From contig NZ_CP019699.1 of the NCBI RefSeq assembly GCF_002005165.1, forward strand, positions 3,224,001-3,288,000: a stretch of 64,000 bases of DNA. The letters run 5' to 3'. Made by a program: the position numbers and the translations under genes. Shown here one piece after another: positions 42,705 to 52,309 of this stretch (the first letter of the stretch is position 1; every line of letters starts with the position of its first letter). Source of the DNA: Novibacillus thermophilus. Lineage in GTDB: Bacteria > Bacillota > Bacilli > Thermoactinomycetales > Novibacillaceae. The notes under the pieces are model-generated. The model was not told the DNA's origin. It did no database searches and saw only the letters and a list, made by a program, of their open reading frames with translations.

Positions 42705-44288
42705 CCTGAATTTCGAAAGTAAAGTTGCTTGATCCAGTAATAAAGGTGCTCCAATCCTTGGTATAATGGTGTTTGAACGAACAACAAAACCCAAAGAGAG
42801 GGGCACCCGTTAGGTGAAGTCTACCACAAACATCGCCAAAATGAAAACAGAATTCACGCTAAAGAATGCAACCTCACACGCAGGGAGTAAACCCTTGCTT
42901 GCGTACCTTGAAAAAATCAAACTGGAAGACGCTTTTCGTCAGATAGGTTGCGGGAAAGGCCGGAATACGCTTTTTCCGTTCTTCAAGATCTTGATGTACC
43001 TTTTAGTCGGATGGCTACTGGGTTGCGAACGTATATTCCATTTCCGCTCATTGCGAGACGATTCGCTGGTACGTCGATTTTTAGGTGGACGTTGTCCCCA
43101 TCACACTCTTTTGTATAAAGAACTGTGCCGCGCTGCTGTCTCCATGCCCACGATCCGTCGGGACTTGAAGGCATTAAACCTTGATCTCATCACTCCCTGC
43201 CTATCCGACGAATGCATTCTCGACCTCGATTCCACCGTTGAGACGGTGTACGGGAATCAGGAAGGGGCCGAAGTTGGGACAAACGCTCAAAAGCCCGGAC
43301 GTAAAAGCTTCCAACCACTCATCGCCTTTGAAGGAAAGTCCCGTCTTTACCTTAATGCCGAACTGCGTTCAGGCAATACGCATTGTTCCCGCAATGCCCA
43401 TACTTTCGCGAAGGAAACCCTTCAACGTCTTCCTAAATCGTGTAAAGTCAAGTATGCCCGATTCGACAAAGGATTCGGCGGCGAAACCTTCTATAGTTTT
43501 TGGGAAGGCAAACAGATCGGCTACGTTGGCAAACTCAAATGGACGCATCGGTTAGCCAAAGAAGTCGCCAAATGTCCTCATTGGAAACGCTATGTGGACG
43601 GAGACGTCATCATCGAAGGCCTTTGTTTAGTGTACAAAGCCACTTCTTGGAAAAAGGCTCGAATGGTGGTCGTCATCAGGAAAGCCGAACGCTACGATGG
43701 TGATCAACTCCAATTCGACTTTCTTTGGGATTACGAAGCAATCGTGACCAATTTGGATTGGGAGCCCATCGACATTTGGCGTTTTTACAATCAGCGCGCG
43801 TGCATGGAGAACTACATCAAAGAAGTGAAGCACGGCTTTTCGATTCACCGTATTCCGACAGATTCGTTTAAAGCCAATGAAATCGATCTGTTGCTGAAGC
43901 TGTTGGCCTACAATGTATTCGAGCGTTTTAAGATGGACTGCTGTGAACCGGTTCATCGCCGCTATACCATTGCACGATTTCGTAAGGAGTTTTTCCATGT
44001 CCCTGGTACGATCATCTATCGCAGTCGCCAAGTCATTCTAAAAATCGCGGCAGCCTTCCAAAATGAGTACAGTTGGCGGCGCATGGAAGAACGGGTGGTT
44101 CTCCTACAATAATGCCTATCCAAACTTTTACATGGAAATAACCGAGCCCGCTTGTGTGGGGAGGGGGAAAGTGTATCCCAAGAACAAGAAACCCCATCGA
44201 AAGGACAAGTTTAGTTTCCACTTTTACTGTTTGTTTCCATGTGGGTAATGCTAGAAATAGCTGATGTTATCCACATTCGAAATTCGGG
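42705..44288 (+). mobile_element. IS1380-family insertion sequence, 1584 bp
   Basis: The left end CCTGAATTTCGAAAGT and the right end, read inward, CCCGAATTTCGAATGT form imperfect inverted repeats of about 16 bp. The ATTAT target duplication flanks the element and one long transposase gene fills it. It disrupts the ICE integrase after codon 91. Confidence 0.9.
42814..44112 (+). CDS. IS1380-family DDE transposase
   Basis: A protein of 432 residues starting at a GTG. The family hallmark CILDLDSTVETVYGNQEGA holds the first catalytic Asp, with later RFDKGFGGETFYSF and the C-terminal NQRACMENYIKEVKHGF carrying the last acidic residue (Glu). Length is normal for IS1380 transposases. The frame is intact, so the element may still be active. 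Confidence 0.9.
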   Translation: MKSTTNIAKMKTEFTLKNATSHAGSKPLLAYLEKIKLEDAFRQIGCGKGRNTLFPFFKILMYLLVGWLLGCERIFHFRSLRDDSLVRRFLGGRCPHHTLLYKELCRAAVSMPTIRRDLKALNLDLITPCLSDECILDLDSTVETVYGNQEGAEVGTNAQKPGRKSFQPLIAFEGKSRLYLNAELRSGNTHCSRNAHTFAKETLQRLPKSCKVKYARFDKGFGGETFYSFWEGKQIGYVGKLKWTHRLAKEVAKCPHWKRYVDGDVIIEGLCLVYKATSWKKARMVVVIRKAERYDGDQLQFDFLWDYEAIVTNLDWEPIDIWRFYNQRACMENYIKEVKHGFSIHRIPTDSFKANEIDLLLKLLAYNVFERFKMDCCEPVHRRYTIARFRKEFFHVPGTIIYRSRQVILKIAAAFQNEYSWRRMEERVVLLQ

Positions 44289-45177
44289 ATTATATTAATT
44301 CATATATCAATCCTGGATTGGGACATCATCGACTTGATCGACTTAACACCGACCATTTAAAGAGATTTTATAATCAAATGGGCAAAAAATATTCAAGATC
44401 TACCGTCGCCAGCTTACATCGTGTCATAAAAGCCGCTCTAAACCGTGCACCAATCAAACAAAACCCCGCAAAATTAGTCAATCCTCCTAAAATCCCTAAA
44501 CCAAAAATGCGCGTATGGTCGGAAGATGAAGTAACCCAATTTTTGGAGGTTGCAAAATCTAACCGGTTGTACATTGCATTTTTACTTGCTCTAACCACAG
44601 GTATGAGACGCGGGGAGATACTTGGATTATCATGGGAAAATATTGACTTTAAAAACCGAACAATATATGTTGAGCAATCTTTAACAATGTTGGGCGAAAT
44701 ACAAGAACTTAAGTCCGATTCAGCTCGTCGTCCCATATCACTGCCGAAAACAACGGTTGATGAACTAAGAAAGCACAAACTTACTTTGCAACATGAAAAA
44801 TCTATAGCAGGACCTTCTTATGAAGATAGTGGCTTAGTTGTATGTACAAGGTATGGAACAAAAGTATTGCCGCGCAATTTAAATCGTACATGGTATAAAC
44901 TACGGGATAAAGCAGGTGTTACATCGATCCGATTTCATGATCTTCGCCACACACATGCTACACTAATGCTCAAACAAGGAATACACCCAAAAATTGTAAG
45001 CGAACGATTAGGACACTCAAGTATCCGTGTTACATTAGATACCTATTCCCACGTCGTACCCGGATTACAAAAAGCAGCAGCTGATCAATTTGGAAAGATG
45101 TTGTTCGGAAGATAAAAAAATCGCCTTAGCATACTAAAGGTTTGCAAAATGTTTGCAAGTGAGCCTTTCATAATAAA

Positions 45178-45211
45178 ACGGCGCGGTTTCTTGAAATCGA
45201 TAAACCGCGCC
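45178..45211 (+). terminator. intrinsic terminator after the integrase
   Basis: Stem GGCGCGGTTT/AAACCGCGCC (45180-45210), followed a few bases on by TTTTTT. The same stem with a different loop occurs at 55.23-55.26 kb beside the decayed integrase copy. Confidence 0.7.
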
Positions 45212-45228
45212 ATATCAATGTTTTTTAG

Positions 45229-45271
45229 TGGTGCTGACGGAGGGATTCGAACCCCCGACCCCTTCATTACG
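45229..45271. other. attachment site: 43-bp copy of the tRNA-Thr 3' half
   Basis: The 43 bases from TGGTGCTGACGG to CCTTCATTACG are identical to 55282-55324, the 3' half of the intact tRNA-Thr(CGT) from the CCA end to the anticodon. The preceding context (terminator hairpin and GTTTTTT) is also shared. It is the right end of the ICE next to its integrase gene. Confidence 0.9.
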
Positions 45272-45397
45272 CCCGAAGTGGTACAGCACCTTCGCCCGAG
45301 GTTGCCCTGTTTCGGGATGACGCTCATTATGTGCCAATTGCACATACTTCGTCACCGATCCGTTTTTATTTTTACGGGAGATTGTTCGAATATACAT
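45272..45397 (-). pseudogene. IS1634-family transposase, N-terminal fragment cut at the att site
   Basis: An ATG at 45397 starts YIRTISRKNKNGSVTKYVQL, then HNERHPETGQPRAKVLYHFGR, the N-terminus of IS1634-family transposases. After about 42 codons the frame runs into the tRNA-derived att sequence and the rest of the gene (normally over 500 codons) is missing. The break coincides with the att core, so site-specific recombination or a deletion ending there removed it. Confidence 0.7.
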
Positions 45398-45657
45398 GTC
45401 TACATTATACAACATGTACTACAATATTCAAACTAAAACATATACTTATTTATCCACAATTTATAAGATATAAATAGTCAAAATAACACCGAGTTATCCA
45501 CATTATTTTAGTGCCTACGGGTTTTGGATCAAAATCAGCATGTGATACCTGTGCAAAAGATCGTGAAACCGTTGGTATATAAGGATTCTTACTTATCCAC
45601 AGATGATAATTTAGTACTTATTTTTGGCTACAACTGTCGAACCCGGGATTAAATTAA

Positions 45658-47046
45658 AGTTATGTCCTTAAAATTGTGTAAAATAGGTTTCTAAATAATA
45701 AGAGCCAATTTCAAAATCCTCGGTTAGAATGGAGTTGTCGGAAAATACCATTCTGGAGAGGAGAATTTTGAAATGGCTCAATACCAGATTACCGTAGATC
45801 AAGAACTTTTGCAGCAACTTTTTTTAGGACATTCTCAAGATGCTGGTGTGTCTAAGCTTCTGGAATCTGTATTAAACCAAATTCTCCAAGCGCAGGTGAC
45901 GGAACAGTTGGGAGCTGAACGCTATGAACGTACAGATTCCCGTCAAGGCTACCGCAATGGGGCCTATCCTCATCAGTTAACCACTCGGGTGGGAACCATT
46001 ACGTTACGTGTTCCTCGGATACGAAATGGTCAGTTTTCTACTGAATTGTTTGCCCGTTACCAACGGAGTGAGCAGGCTTTAGTATTAGCCTTGATGGAGA
46101 TGGTCATAAACGGGGTTTCTACACGCAAAGTCTCCCAGATTACCGAAGAGCTTTGTGGTACCCATTTCTCTAAATCAACGGTTTCCGAACTGTGTAAGCA
46201 GTTAGATCCCATCGTCGAAGCCTGGAATGGGCGCCCGCTTTCCGACAGCCCGTTTCCGTTTGTGCTGGTGGATGCCTTGTATCTGAAAGTACGGGAGGAC
46301 GGTCGCGTCCGATCCCGGGGAGTGATGGTGGGCATCGGTGTCAACACTGACGGTTATCGAGAAGTCCTTGGTCTCATGACTGGTGATACGGAGTCGGAAG
46401 CCGATTGGCGTGAATTCTTTGGTTGGCTCAAACAACGTGGCCTGCGTGGTGTGGATTTCATCACGTCTGATGACCATGGCGGTCTCGTGCGTGCGATTCG
46501 CCAGCATTTCCAGGGGGTCACCTGGCAACGATGCCAAGCCCATTTTATACGCAATATACTGGATGCGACTCCCAAAGTCCTGAAGGATGAGGTATACAGC
46601 CGTGTGCGTACGCTTTTAGATGCTCCTGATCTTGAGACGGCTAGGTTGTTGCTTTCTCAAACCTTGGAAGCTTATGAAGAAAAAGCGCCCAGAGCCATGC
46701 GCATCCTGGAGGCCGGGTTTGACGATGCGACGGCTGTTCTATCCCTTCCGGAAAGGTATCGCAAGCGTCTGCGTACCACTAACAGCATAGAACGATTGAA
46801 TGAAGAGATTCGCAGACGGGAACGAGTGATCCGGATATTCCCAAATCGTCAGTCCGTCATTCGATTGCTTGGTGCTTTGCTCATGGAACAGGATGAAAAA
46901 TGGGCCAGTGGACGAAAATATCTCAACATGGAGGAATACTGGTCCTGGTATAAAAACAATCCCAAAAAGCAAAACGCTAGCGTAACAAGGATCATGTGAC
47001 AACTTCTCTAACCGAGGAATTTTTACACACAATTTTGGACTTGATC
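45658..47046 (+). mobile_element. IS256-family insertion sequence
   Basis: Inverted ends share AAAATTGTG and CCTCGGTTAGA. Flanking bases TTAAATTAA occur at 45649-45657 and 47047-47055 and fit the 8-9 bp target duplication of IS256. One intact transposase gene is inside. The exact ends are my estimate from the inverted repeats. Confidence 0.8.
45773..46999 (+). CDS. IS256-family (mutator type) transposase
   Basis: A protein of 408 residues. Typical segments are SRQGYRNGAYPHQLTTRVG and TITLRVPRIRNGQF, the first catalytic Asp in FVLVDALYLKVREDG, the second in VDFITSDDHGGLVRA, and the end RTTNSIERLNEEIRRRERV with the last Glu. The frame and length are normal, so it may be active. Confidence 0.92.
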   Translation: MAQYQITVDQELLQQLFLGHSQDAGVSKLLESVLNQILQAQVTEQLGAERYERTDSRQGYRNGAYPHQLTTRVGTITLRVPRIRNGQFSTELFARYQRSEQALVLALMEMVINGVSTRKVSQITEELCGTHFSKSTVSELCKQLDPIVEAWNGRPLSDSPFPFVLVDALYLKVREDGRVRSRGVMVGIGVNTDGYREVLGLMTGDTESEADWREFFGWLKQRGLRGVDFITSDDHGGLVRAIRQHFQGVTWQRCQAHFIRNILDATPKVLKDEVYSRVRTLLDAPDLETARLLLSQTLEAYEEKAPRAMRILEAGFDDATAVLSLPERYRKRLRTTNSIERLNEEIRRRERVIRIFPNRQSVIRLLGALLMEQDEKWASGRKYLNMEEYWSWYKNNPKKQNASVTRIM

Positions 47047-47055
47047 TTAAATTAA

Positions 47056-47482
47056 TGCCTTATACTACAAGGGATTGGAAGCCTAAAAAAGGACTTCACC
47101 CCTGCTTGGAGAATTCTTCAAGTGACCAAACAATCTAAAACCCAAGAGGAGAAGTCACTTTGTATATTCATTCTCCAATAAAGTCTGTTTTCCTTCGAAA
47201 TTGTTTGTAGAACAGGCTCCTTATTCCACTTACGGGCTCTTTGCCGATCACTTTTATCACTGTTACAGGTTATGTGCCAGGTAAGTGGTTACCAAGCCCA
47301 AAATCCCATAAGAGAGGGAAGGAAAAGGAAAAACAGGTAGAAAATCAATACCCCATTTCATCTTAAAATTAAAAGGTATCCAGGGAGTCTGTTATTTTCC
47401 CCATATACCTTAATTCGAGAATGGAAAACCCTGACTGGTCTAATGGATGTCCATCCATACCGATCATGGATCTACGATTCCT
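47056..47482. other. gap without an intact gene
   Basis: No frame over 60 codons with a ribosome site is present. A short frame beginning YIHSPIKSVF after AAGAGGAGAAGTCAC is stopped within about 15 codons and may be the start of a decayed transposase. I see nothing else that I can support. Confidence 0.35.
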
Positions 47483-48055
47483 TTAAGAGACAAGGAAGTC
47501 CATTCCATGGGTAACATAGGGTAAAGCAAATTTAATATATTCTTCCGGCGGCATCGTGCAATTGTCTTGACAATCCATAGAAGCCCCGTAAATGCCCCAA
47601 CTTAACATAACAGCGGCAACTCGTAGAGAATGGTCACTGACATTAGACCCTTGCTTTAATAACATCTGGTAAAAAATATCTTTAAGTTCTTTCATGATAA
47701 TGGCTTCAATGGTTGTTCTAAATGCCTCGAAGCTTCTTGGGCAATTCTTTTGCAAAGATTTTTGGAAGTTCGTTACAGATAAGAAAATACTGACAATGGT
47801 TTCTTGGTTAAGTTCATCATGCTTAGCGATTTCATTGGTTACACTGAGCATCAAATCTTCCTTTAACACCCTTTCCATTAGGTCATATTTATCCGTGAAA
47901 TGATAATAAAATGTCGCTCGATTGACTGTTGCTTCCGACGTAATATCTTTGATCGTAATATCTTTAAACTCTTTTTTCCCTGAAAGTTTAATAAATGCAT
48001 CCATGATTAACTTACGAGTACGCAGAATACGAGGATCTGTTTTCACTTGAGGCAT
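47483..48055 (-). CDS. TetR/AcrR-family regulator
   Basis: About 190 residues from the ATG at 48055 behind GAAGGGAGACC. The N-terminal HTH reads RTRKLIMDAFIKLSGKKEFK, DITIKDITSEATVNRATFYYHFTDKYDLM. The ligand domain behind it is of the AcrR/FrrA type. The upstream open frame is non-coding leader. The gene is divergent from the yceI-like gene, about 275 bases apart, so it may control that gene and the flavin enzymes after it. Confidence 0.85.
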   Translation of the reverse strand: MPQVKTDPRILRTRKLIMDAFIKLSGKKEFKDITIKDITSEATVNRATFYYHFTDKYDLMERVLKEDLMLSVTNEIAKHDELNQETIVSIFLSVTNFQKSLQKNCPRSFEAFRTTIEAIIMKELKDIFYQMLLKQGSNVSDHSLRVAAVMLSWGIYGASMDCQDNCTMPPEEYIKFALPYVTHGMDFLVS

Positions 48056-48331
48056 GAAAGGGTCTCCCTTCAATTTTTTAGACATTTTAATAAAATTGTT
48101 GTTTATACGATAAAAAGCAAAAAGTATTGGTTGAGCCAATTTCATACGAATCCTATAATAAATTTTACAACATATGTTGGAAAAACAAAAGGTGTTAAAA
48201 ATAAACGTTTGGAGGGATTGGAACAAGTCATGTGGTTCCTGCATTCGAATGGAACACTTTAAAAGAGCCCTCTGAAATTTTTTTGAGGTGGATCCAGCAT
48301 ATGGGAAAAATGATGGAGGGAGAAATTTATC

Positions 48332-48865
48332 ATGACAAAAACAAAATGGACGGTCGATACGGCACACAGTAGTCTGGACTTCTCAGTGAAACATATGATG
48401 GTTTCAAAAACAAAAGGTACGTTTCATAACTTCGAATCAACAATTGAAGCGGATCCTGACGATTTAACGACTGCAAATATTGAATTCGTCATCGATGTGG
48501 CAAGTGTTGATACTCGAAATGAGGGACGGGACAATCATCTGCGTTCTGAAGATTTCTTTGATGTGGAACAGCATCCGAAAATGACGTTCAAAGCAACCAA
48601 TATAGAAAGAACAGGTGAGGATGAGTATAAAGTGACCGACGACCTGACGATTTGTGGCATAACCAACTCCGAAACGTTCTCCGTGACATCGGAAGGACAA
48701 AGGAAAGACCCTTGGGGCAATGAAGTGGCCGGATTTAGTGGAGAAGGGAAAATCAACCGTAGTGATTACGGGTTGACATATAATGCCGTATTGGAAACAG
48801 GCGGCGTCGTTGTAGGAGACGAAGTTAAAATATCGATTGAAATTGAAGCGCAAAAAGCCACTTGA
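48332..48865 (+). CDS. YceI-family lipid-binding-like protein
   Basis: A protein of 177 residues after GGAGGGAGAAATTTATC. Typical YceI pattern: WTVDTAHSSLDFSVKHMMVSK, TFHNFESTIEADPDD, then LRSEDFFDVEQHPKMTF and the last strands VVGDEVKISIEIEA. Family proteins are lipocalin-like barrels that bind isoprenoids. No signal peptide is seen, so it should be cytoplasmic. It lies between the TetR gene and the flavin oxidoreductase genes. Confidence 0.88.
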   Translation: MTKTKWTVDTAHSSLDFSVKHMMVSKTKGTFHNFESTIEADPDDLTTANIEFVIDVASVDTRNEGRDNHLRSEDFFDVEQHPKMTFKATNIERTGEDEYKVTDDLTICGITNSETFSVTSEGQRKDPWGNEVAGFSGEGKINRSDYGLTYNAVLETGGVVVGDEVKISIEIEAQKAT

Positions 48866-49071
48866 ACACGTTAGGAGATGCGGAGAAATAATCTTAACGA
48901 CAGCGTTGTTGAGTGCAACTGACCATCAGTGGGGGACGAGAAAACCCCACTGATGGAGGTTTTACTTTACGTCGGTTGATTGGATAGTTGATATCCGGGG
49001 TAAAATCTTGGTTCTCTGTTATGTAAACCTACAGGGATTATGAATATAAATTGGAAGGAGCGGAAGAACAG

Positions 49072-50145
49072 ATGGAAAAATATCGTATTGATGAAAGTAA
49101 AGGATTGGAGTTTGGTGTGTTTTCACTGGGAGATCACTTGCCAAATCCTTTAACGGGAAAAAGGGTTTCGGCAGAACAGCGCATACACGAATTCATTGAA
49201 TTTGCAAAACTCGCTGAGCAGGCAGGTATTGATTTTTTTGGCATAGGAGAAAGTCATCAGAAGTACTTTGTCGCACAAGCACACGCTGTTGTTCTTGCGG
49301 CTGTTGCCCAGGCGACAGAAAAAATAAAACTCGGAAGTACTTCCACAATTATTAGTACATCGGACCCCGTGCGTGTATATGAGAACTTCGCGACGATTGA
49401 TTTGATTTCGAAGGGCCGCGCAGAAATTGTGGCAGGGCGGGCCTCAAGAGTCGGGCTCTACGATTTATTGGGCTACGATCTTCGTGATTATGAAGAATTA
49501 TACGAAGAAAAGTTTGATCTGTTATTAAAGATTAATGAAGAAAAAAAGGTGAATTGGCATGGACAATTTCGTGCCCCATTAAAAAATGCGGAAGTTCTTC
49601 CTCGTCCCAAAAACGATTGGATGCCGATTTGGCGTGCAGTTGGTGGGACACCGGCGAGTGCCATTAAGGCGGGGCTTGCCGGTGTGCCGGCGTATTTTGC
49701 CGGTCTGGCTGGCCCCGCTTCGGGTGTAAAACAAAGGATAGATGCCTATCGGGAAGCTGCACGAAGCAACGGTTTTGATCCTTCGAACTTACCCGTAGCA
49801 ATGGCAGGCCATTTATATGTAGCTGAAACAACACAACAGGCATTAAAAGAATATTGGCCTCTCTTCAGTGAAGGGACTAAGCGAACGAACGGTCTGACCT
49901 TTCCAAAGCAAGTTTTTGCCCAGGCGGCTCATCCTCATAATGTTTTGAATATCGGAAGCCCTCAGGAAATCATTGAAAGAATCCTTTACCATCATGAACT
50001 ATTTGGCCATCAGCGTTATATCGCGCAAATCGACTTTGGGGGGATGCCTTTTGATAAAGCCATGAATAACATTGAGCTGATTGGCACGGAAATCATGCCC
50101 GCCGTCAAGAAATATACAGCCAAAAGGAAGGAGGAAGTGAAATGA
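49072..50145 (+). CDS. LLM-class flavin-dependent oxidoreductase
   Basis: About 357 residues from the ATG at 49072 behind GGAAGGAGCGGAAGAAC. The luciferase-like TIM barrel is clear (LEFGVFSLGDHLPNPLTG, FIEFAKLAEQAGIDFFGIGE, KIKLGSTSTIISTSDPVRVY, GRAEIVAGRASR). It resembles the alkanal monooxygenase-like group of Firmicutes; the substrate cannot be told. Its stop overlaps the ATG of the flavin reductase gene (ATGA), a typical two-component pair. Confidence 0.88.
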   Translation: MEKYRIDESKGLEFGVFSLGDHLPNPLTGKRVSAEQRIHEFIEFAKLAEQAGIDFFGIGESHQKYFVAQAHAVVLAAVAQATEKIKLGSTSTIISTSDPVRVYENFATIDLISKGRAEIVAGRASRVGLYDLLGYDLRDYEELYEEKFDLLLKINEEKKVNWHGQFRAPLKNAEVLPRPKNDWMPIWRAVGGTPASAIKAGLAGVPAYFAGLAGPASGVKQRIDAYREAARSNGFDPSNLPVAMAGHLYVAETTQQALKEYWPLFSEGTKRTNGLTFPKQVFAQAAHPHNVLNIGSPQEIIERILYHHELFGHQRYIAQIDFGGMPFDKAMNNIELIGTEIMPAVKKYTAKRKEEVK

Positions 50146-50876
50146 AGATTGTTGGGTTATCTGGTTCAAGTGTCGGTACGAAAACAAGAACGGCTATGGA
50201 CTACACCATAAAAACCGTCAAGAAAAACTACCCCGACACTGAAGTGACATTGATTGATTTAGCAGAATACGATGTTCAATTTAGTGACGGACGTGACTAT
50301 TGGGAATACGAAGGAGATACTGCATATGTGGCACGAACAGTCATGGAAGCCGATGCCATCATTATTGGAACGCCTATTTTTCAGGCGTCTATCCCAGCCA
50401 CATTGAAGAATATATTTGATTTACTTCCCGTCAATGCCTTTCGTGATAAAGTGGTCAGTATGCTTGTAACGGCAGGTTCACCCAAGCATTACTTAATTGC
50501 AGAACAGCAACTAAAGCCGATCTTATCTTATATGAAGGCACAAGTGGTTCAGGCCTATGTGTTTATCGAAGAAAAGGATTTTTATAGAAAAGAAATTACG
50601 AATGATGATGTGATTTTCCGAATCGAACGTTTGGTTGAGGATACAGTTATATTAACAGAAACCTATACGAAAATTCGTGAAGAAAAAGGTAGCATACGGC
50701 TTTTAGCAGAATCCATCAAACCTACCGTTATCATCCACGGGATAGGTTCTTTGGTGACTTGGTTCGTTTGGTCAACCCATCTACGTCAAGGAGCCTATCC
50801 TTATTTCAATCCTGAAAAGGCTGGAACAAAAGGACTGTTTCCTTATCATCCTTTTTCAGTTTCTTTTTTAAAGTGA
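50142..50876 (+). CDS. NADPH-dependent FMN reductase
   Basis: A protein of 244 residues. The flavodoxin-like domain (residues 1-180) has VGLSGSSVGTKTRTAMDYTI as the FMN phosphate loop, ADAIIIGTPIFQASIPATLKN and VSMLVTAGSPKHYL. It should give reduced FMN to the neighbouring LLM enzyme, with which it overlaps by four bases. The last 60 residues (VIIHGIGSLVTWFVWST, FNPEKAGTKGLFPYHPF) are not part of the usual domain and may be a frameshifted or joined tail. Confidence 0.85.
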   Translation: MKIVGLSGSSVGTKTRTAMDYTIKTVKKNYPDTEVTLIDLAEYDVQFSDGRDYWEYEGDTAYVARTVMEADAIIIGTPIFQASIPATLKNIFDLLPVNAFRDKVVSMLVTAGSPKHYLIAEQQLKPILSYMKAQVVQAYVFIEEKDFYRKEITNDDVIFRIERLVEDTVILTETYTKIREEKGSIRLLAESIKPTVIIHGIGSLVTWFVWSTHLRQGAYPYFNPEKAGTKGLFPYHPFSVSFLK

Positions 50877-51347
50877 TTAACTCACTTTCGGATACGACCG
50901 AGCAAGGTTGTGTAACAATTTAGCAGGTGGAACCCCTGCTTGGTAAGACTTTAGCCAAGTCGACAATAGCGAGTCTTGGATCTCCAAGAGTAATTTTGTA
51001 GATTAGCGTAGATAGTCAGTTTTAGTAGGATTGAATGTGATTGAGCCTCGAAATGACTAATAATTTAGCTTGTATACAGGTATCTTTTCAACACTCGGAA
51101 AGGTGGTTTAAGTGGTAGAACAACAGATGGTGGTTGATTTACAAATAATAACGAGTATTCGGCGAAGCAAGTGTGGGAATTATTAACAAACGAAGATGAT
51201 GTAAATAAGTGACATCCGAGGTAAGAGTGCCGAAAATAACTAGCCACGGATCGCGGTTTTGCATCCCCCTGACAATAGTATATTATCTATTTCATGATGG
51301 TAGATGACGGCCCAGGTGAATGAGCAGGCGTTAAATAATATTGTAAT
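50877..51347. other. gap without a supported gene
   Basis: Only short frames are present and none has a ribosome site. No hairpin terminator was seen after the flavin reductase gene. The sequence is AT-rich and looks like decayed insertion material, but I cannot assign it. Confidence 0.35.
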
Positions 51348-52276
51348 TCACCTTAGAGCGTTAAGTGCAACCTTGGCAGCCTTCGCAATCAGCGTATCGT
51401 CATATTTGGCATTCTTCGTATCATAGCGGGACATAATCGCAATGACGATTGGTTCTCTGTTTGGTGGCCAAACAACTGCAATGTCATTTCTCGTTCCGTA
51501 ACTTCCGGCCCCACTCTTATCACCGACCTCCCATCCTTCAGGTGCACCCGCACGATCAGTGTATCTCCTGTCGCATTGCCCTGCATCCAATTCGTGAACC
51601 GTTCACGCTCATCATTCGAAAGCAAGTCGTTGACTGCGAATGCCTGAAGATCGAAGGCAAGAGCTCTCGGTGTACTGGTGTCACGAGTATCTCCCGGTGT
51701 GAATTCATTCAAATCTGGTTCGTATCGGTCCGACTGGGTAACGTTATCGCCGATTTGCCTTAAGGCTTGTTCAAATCCATCAAGACCTCCTAGTGCCTTA
51801 AGTAAGAGGTTCCCTGCGGTGTTGTCACTGGACCGGACCGCGGCCTCACTTAGTTCCAAAAGTGTCATCCCGGTATTCACGTGTTTCTTGGTAATCGGAG
51901 AATAGGGAACCAAATCATCCTCGGTGTAAATGATGACTTCCTTAAGCTCTTCCATAGAATTCTGCCGCAGCACGATGGCAGCGGCCAAAGCCTTGTAGGT
52001 GGATGCAAAAGCGAAACGTTCCTCTGGTCGATATTCGACGGTCTGATTCGAGCCCGTATCGATCGCATAGACACCGAGCCGAGCATCAAACTCATTCTCG
52101 AGCTGGGCAAACTTTTCATCTGTATTTTCTGTTTGTCCCACTTCGTTCCCCTCTTTAGATGAGGAATCGGTTGAACTGTCTGCATCCGCGCAAGCGGCGA
52201 GTGTAATCAATGCGAGCAACGACATAAACAATGTAAACTTACGCATGCTGAATTTGGATTTGCATGTTTTTTTCAA
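51348..52276 (-). pseudogene. class A beta-lactamase, one frameshift
   Basis: A TTG at 52276 behind GAAAGAGGTTATCAA, or the ATG at 52246, starts a lipoprotein signal (LLALITLAAC). The class A set is readable: FASTYKAL (Ser70-x-x-Lys), RSSDNTAGN (Ser130-Asp-Asn), YEPDLNEF (Glu166) and, after a one-base loss near 51.56 kb (CCG to CG), the KSG motif [13 protein letters not shown] in the second frame, ending AKVALNALR. If the shift is real, the last third, with the KSG strand, is lost and the enzyme is inactive. No blaI or blaR genes lie nearby. Confidence 0.8.
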
Positions 52277-52309
52277 ATTGATAACCTCTTTCTGTTTTTG
52301 ATCTATCAA

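Larger units (their letters stand above)
42432..45115 (+). pseudogene. int: ICE tyrosine integrase, interrupted by an IS1380-family element
   Basis: The TTG start at 42432 follows GGAGGAAATTA. Bases 42432-42704 and 44294-45115 join in frame to 364 residues when the insertion and one ATTAT copy are removed. The N-terminal Arm-type domain (GHIRKRGNKWCFVLD) and SAM-like core-binding domain are followed by the catalytic set: TTGMRRGEI (Arg 195/196), HDLRHTH (His 306, Arg 309), LGHSSI (His 332) and Tyr 342 in LDTYSH. All residues are intact, so only the insertion breaks it. The element is probably fixed in place unless another integrase acts on it. Confidence 0.9.

Noticed and set aside
45149-45436. 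95-codon plus-strand frame with a tRNA-like core
   Set aside because: It translates the att copy and terminator; no ribosome site.
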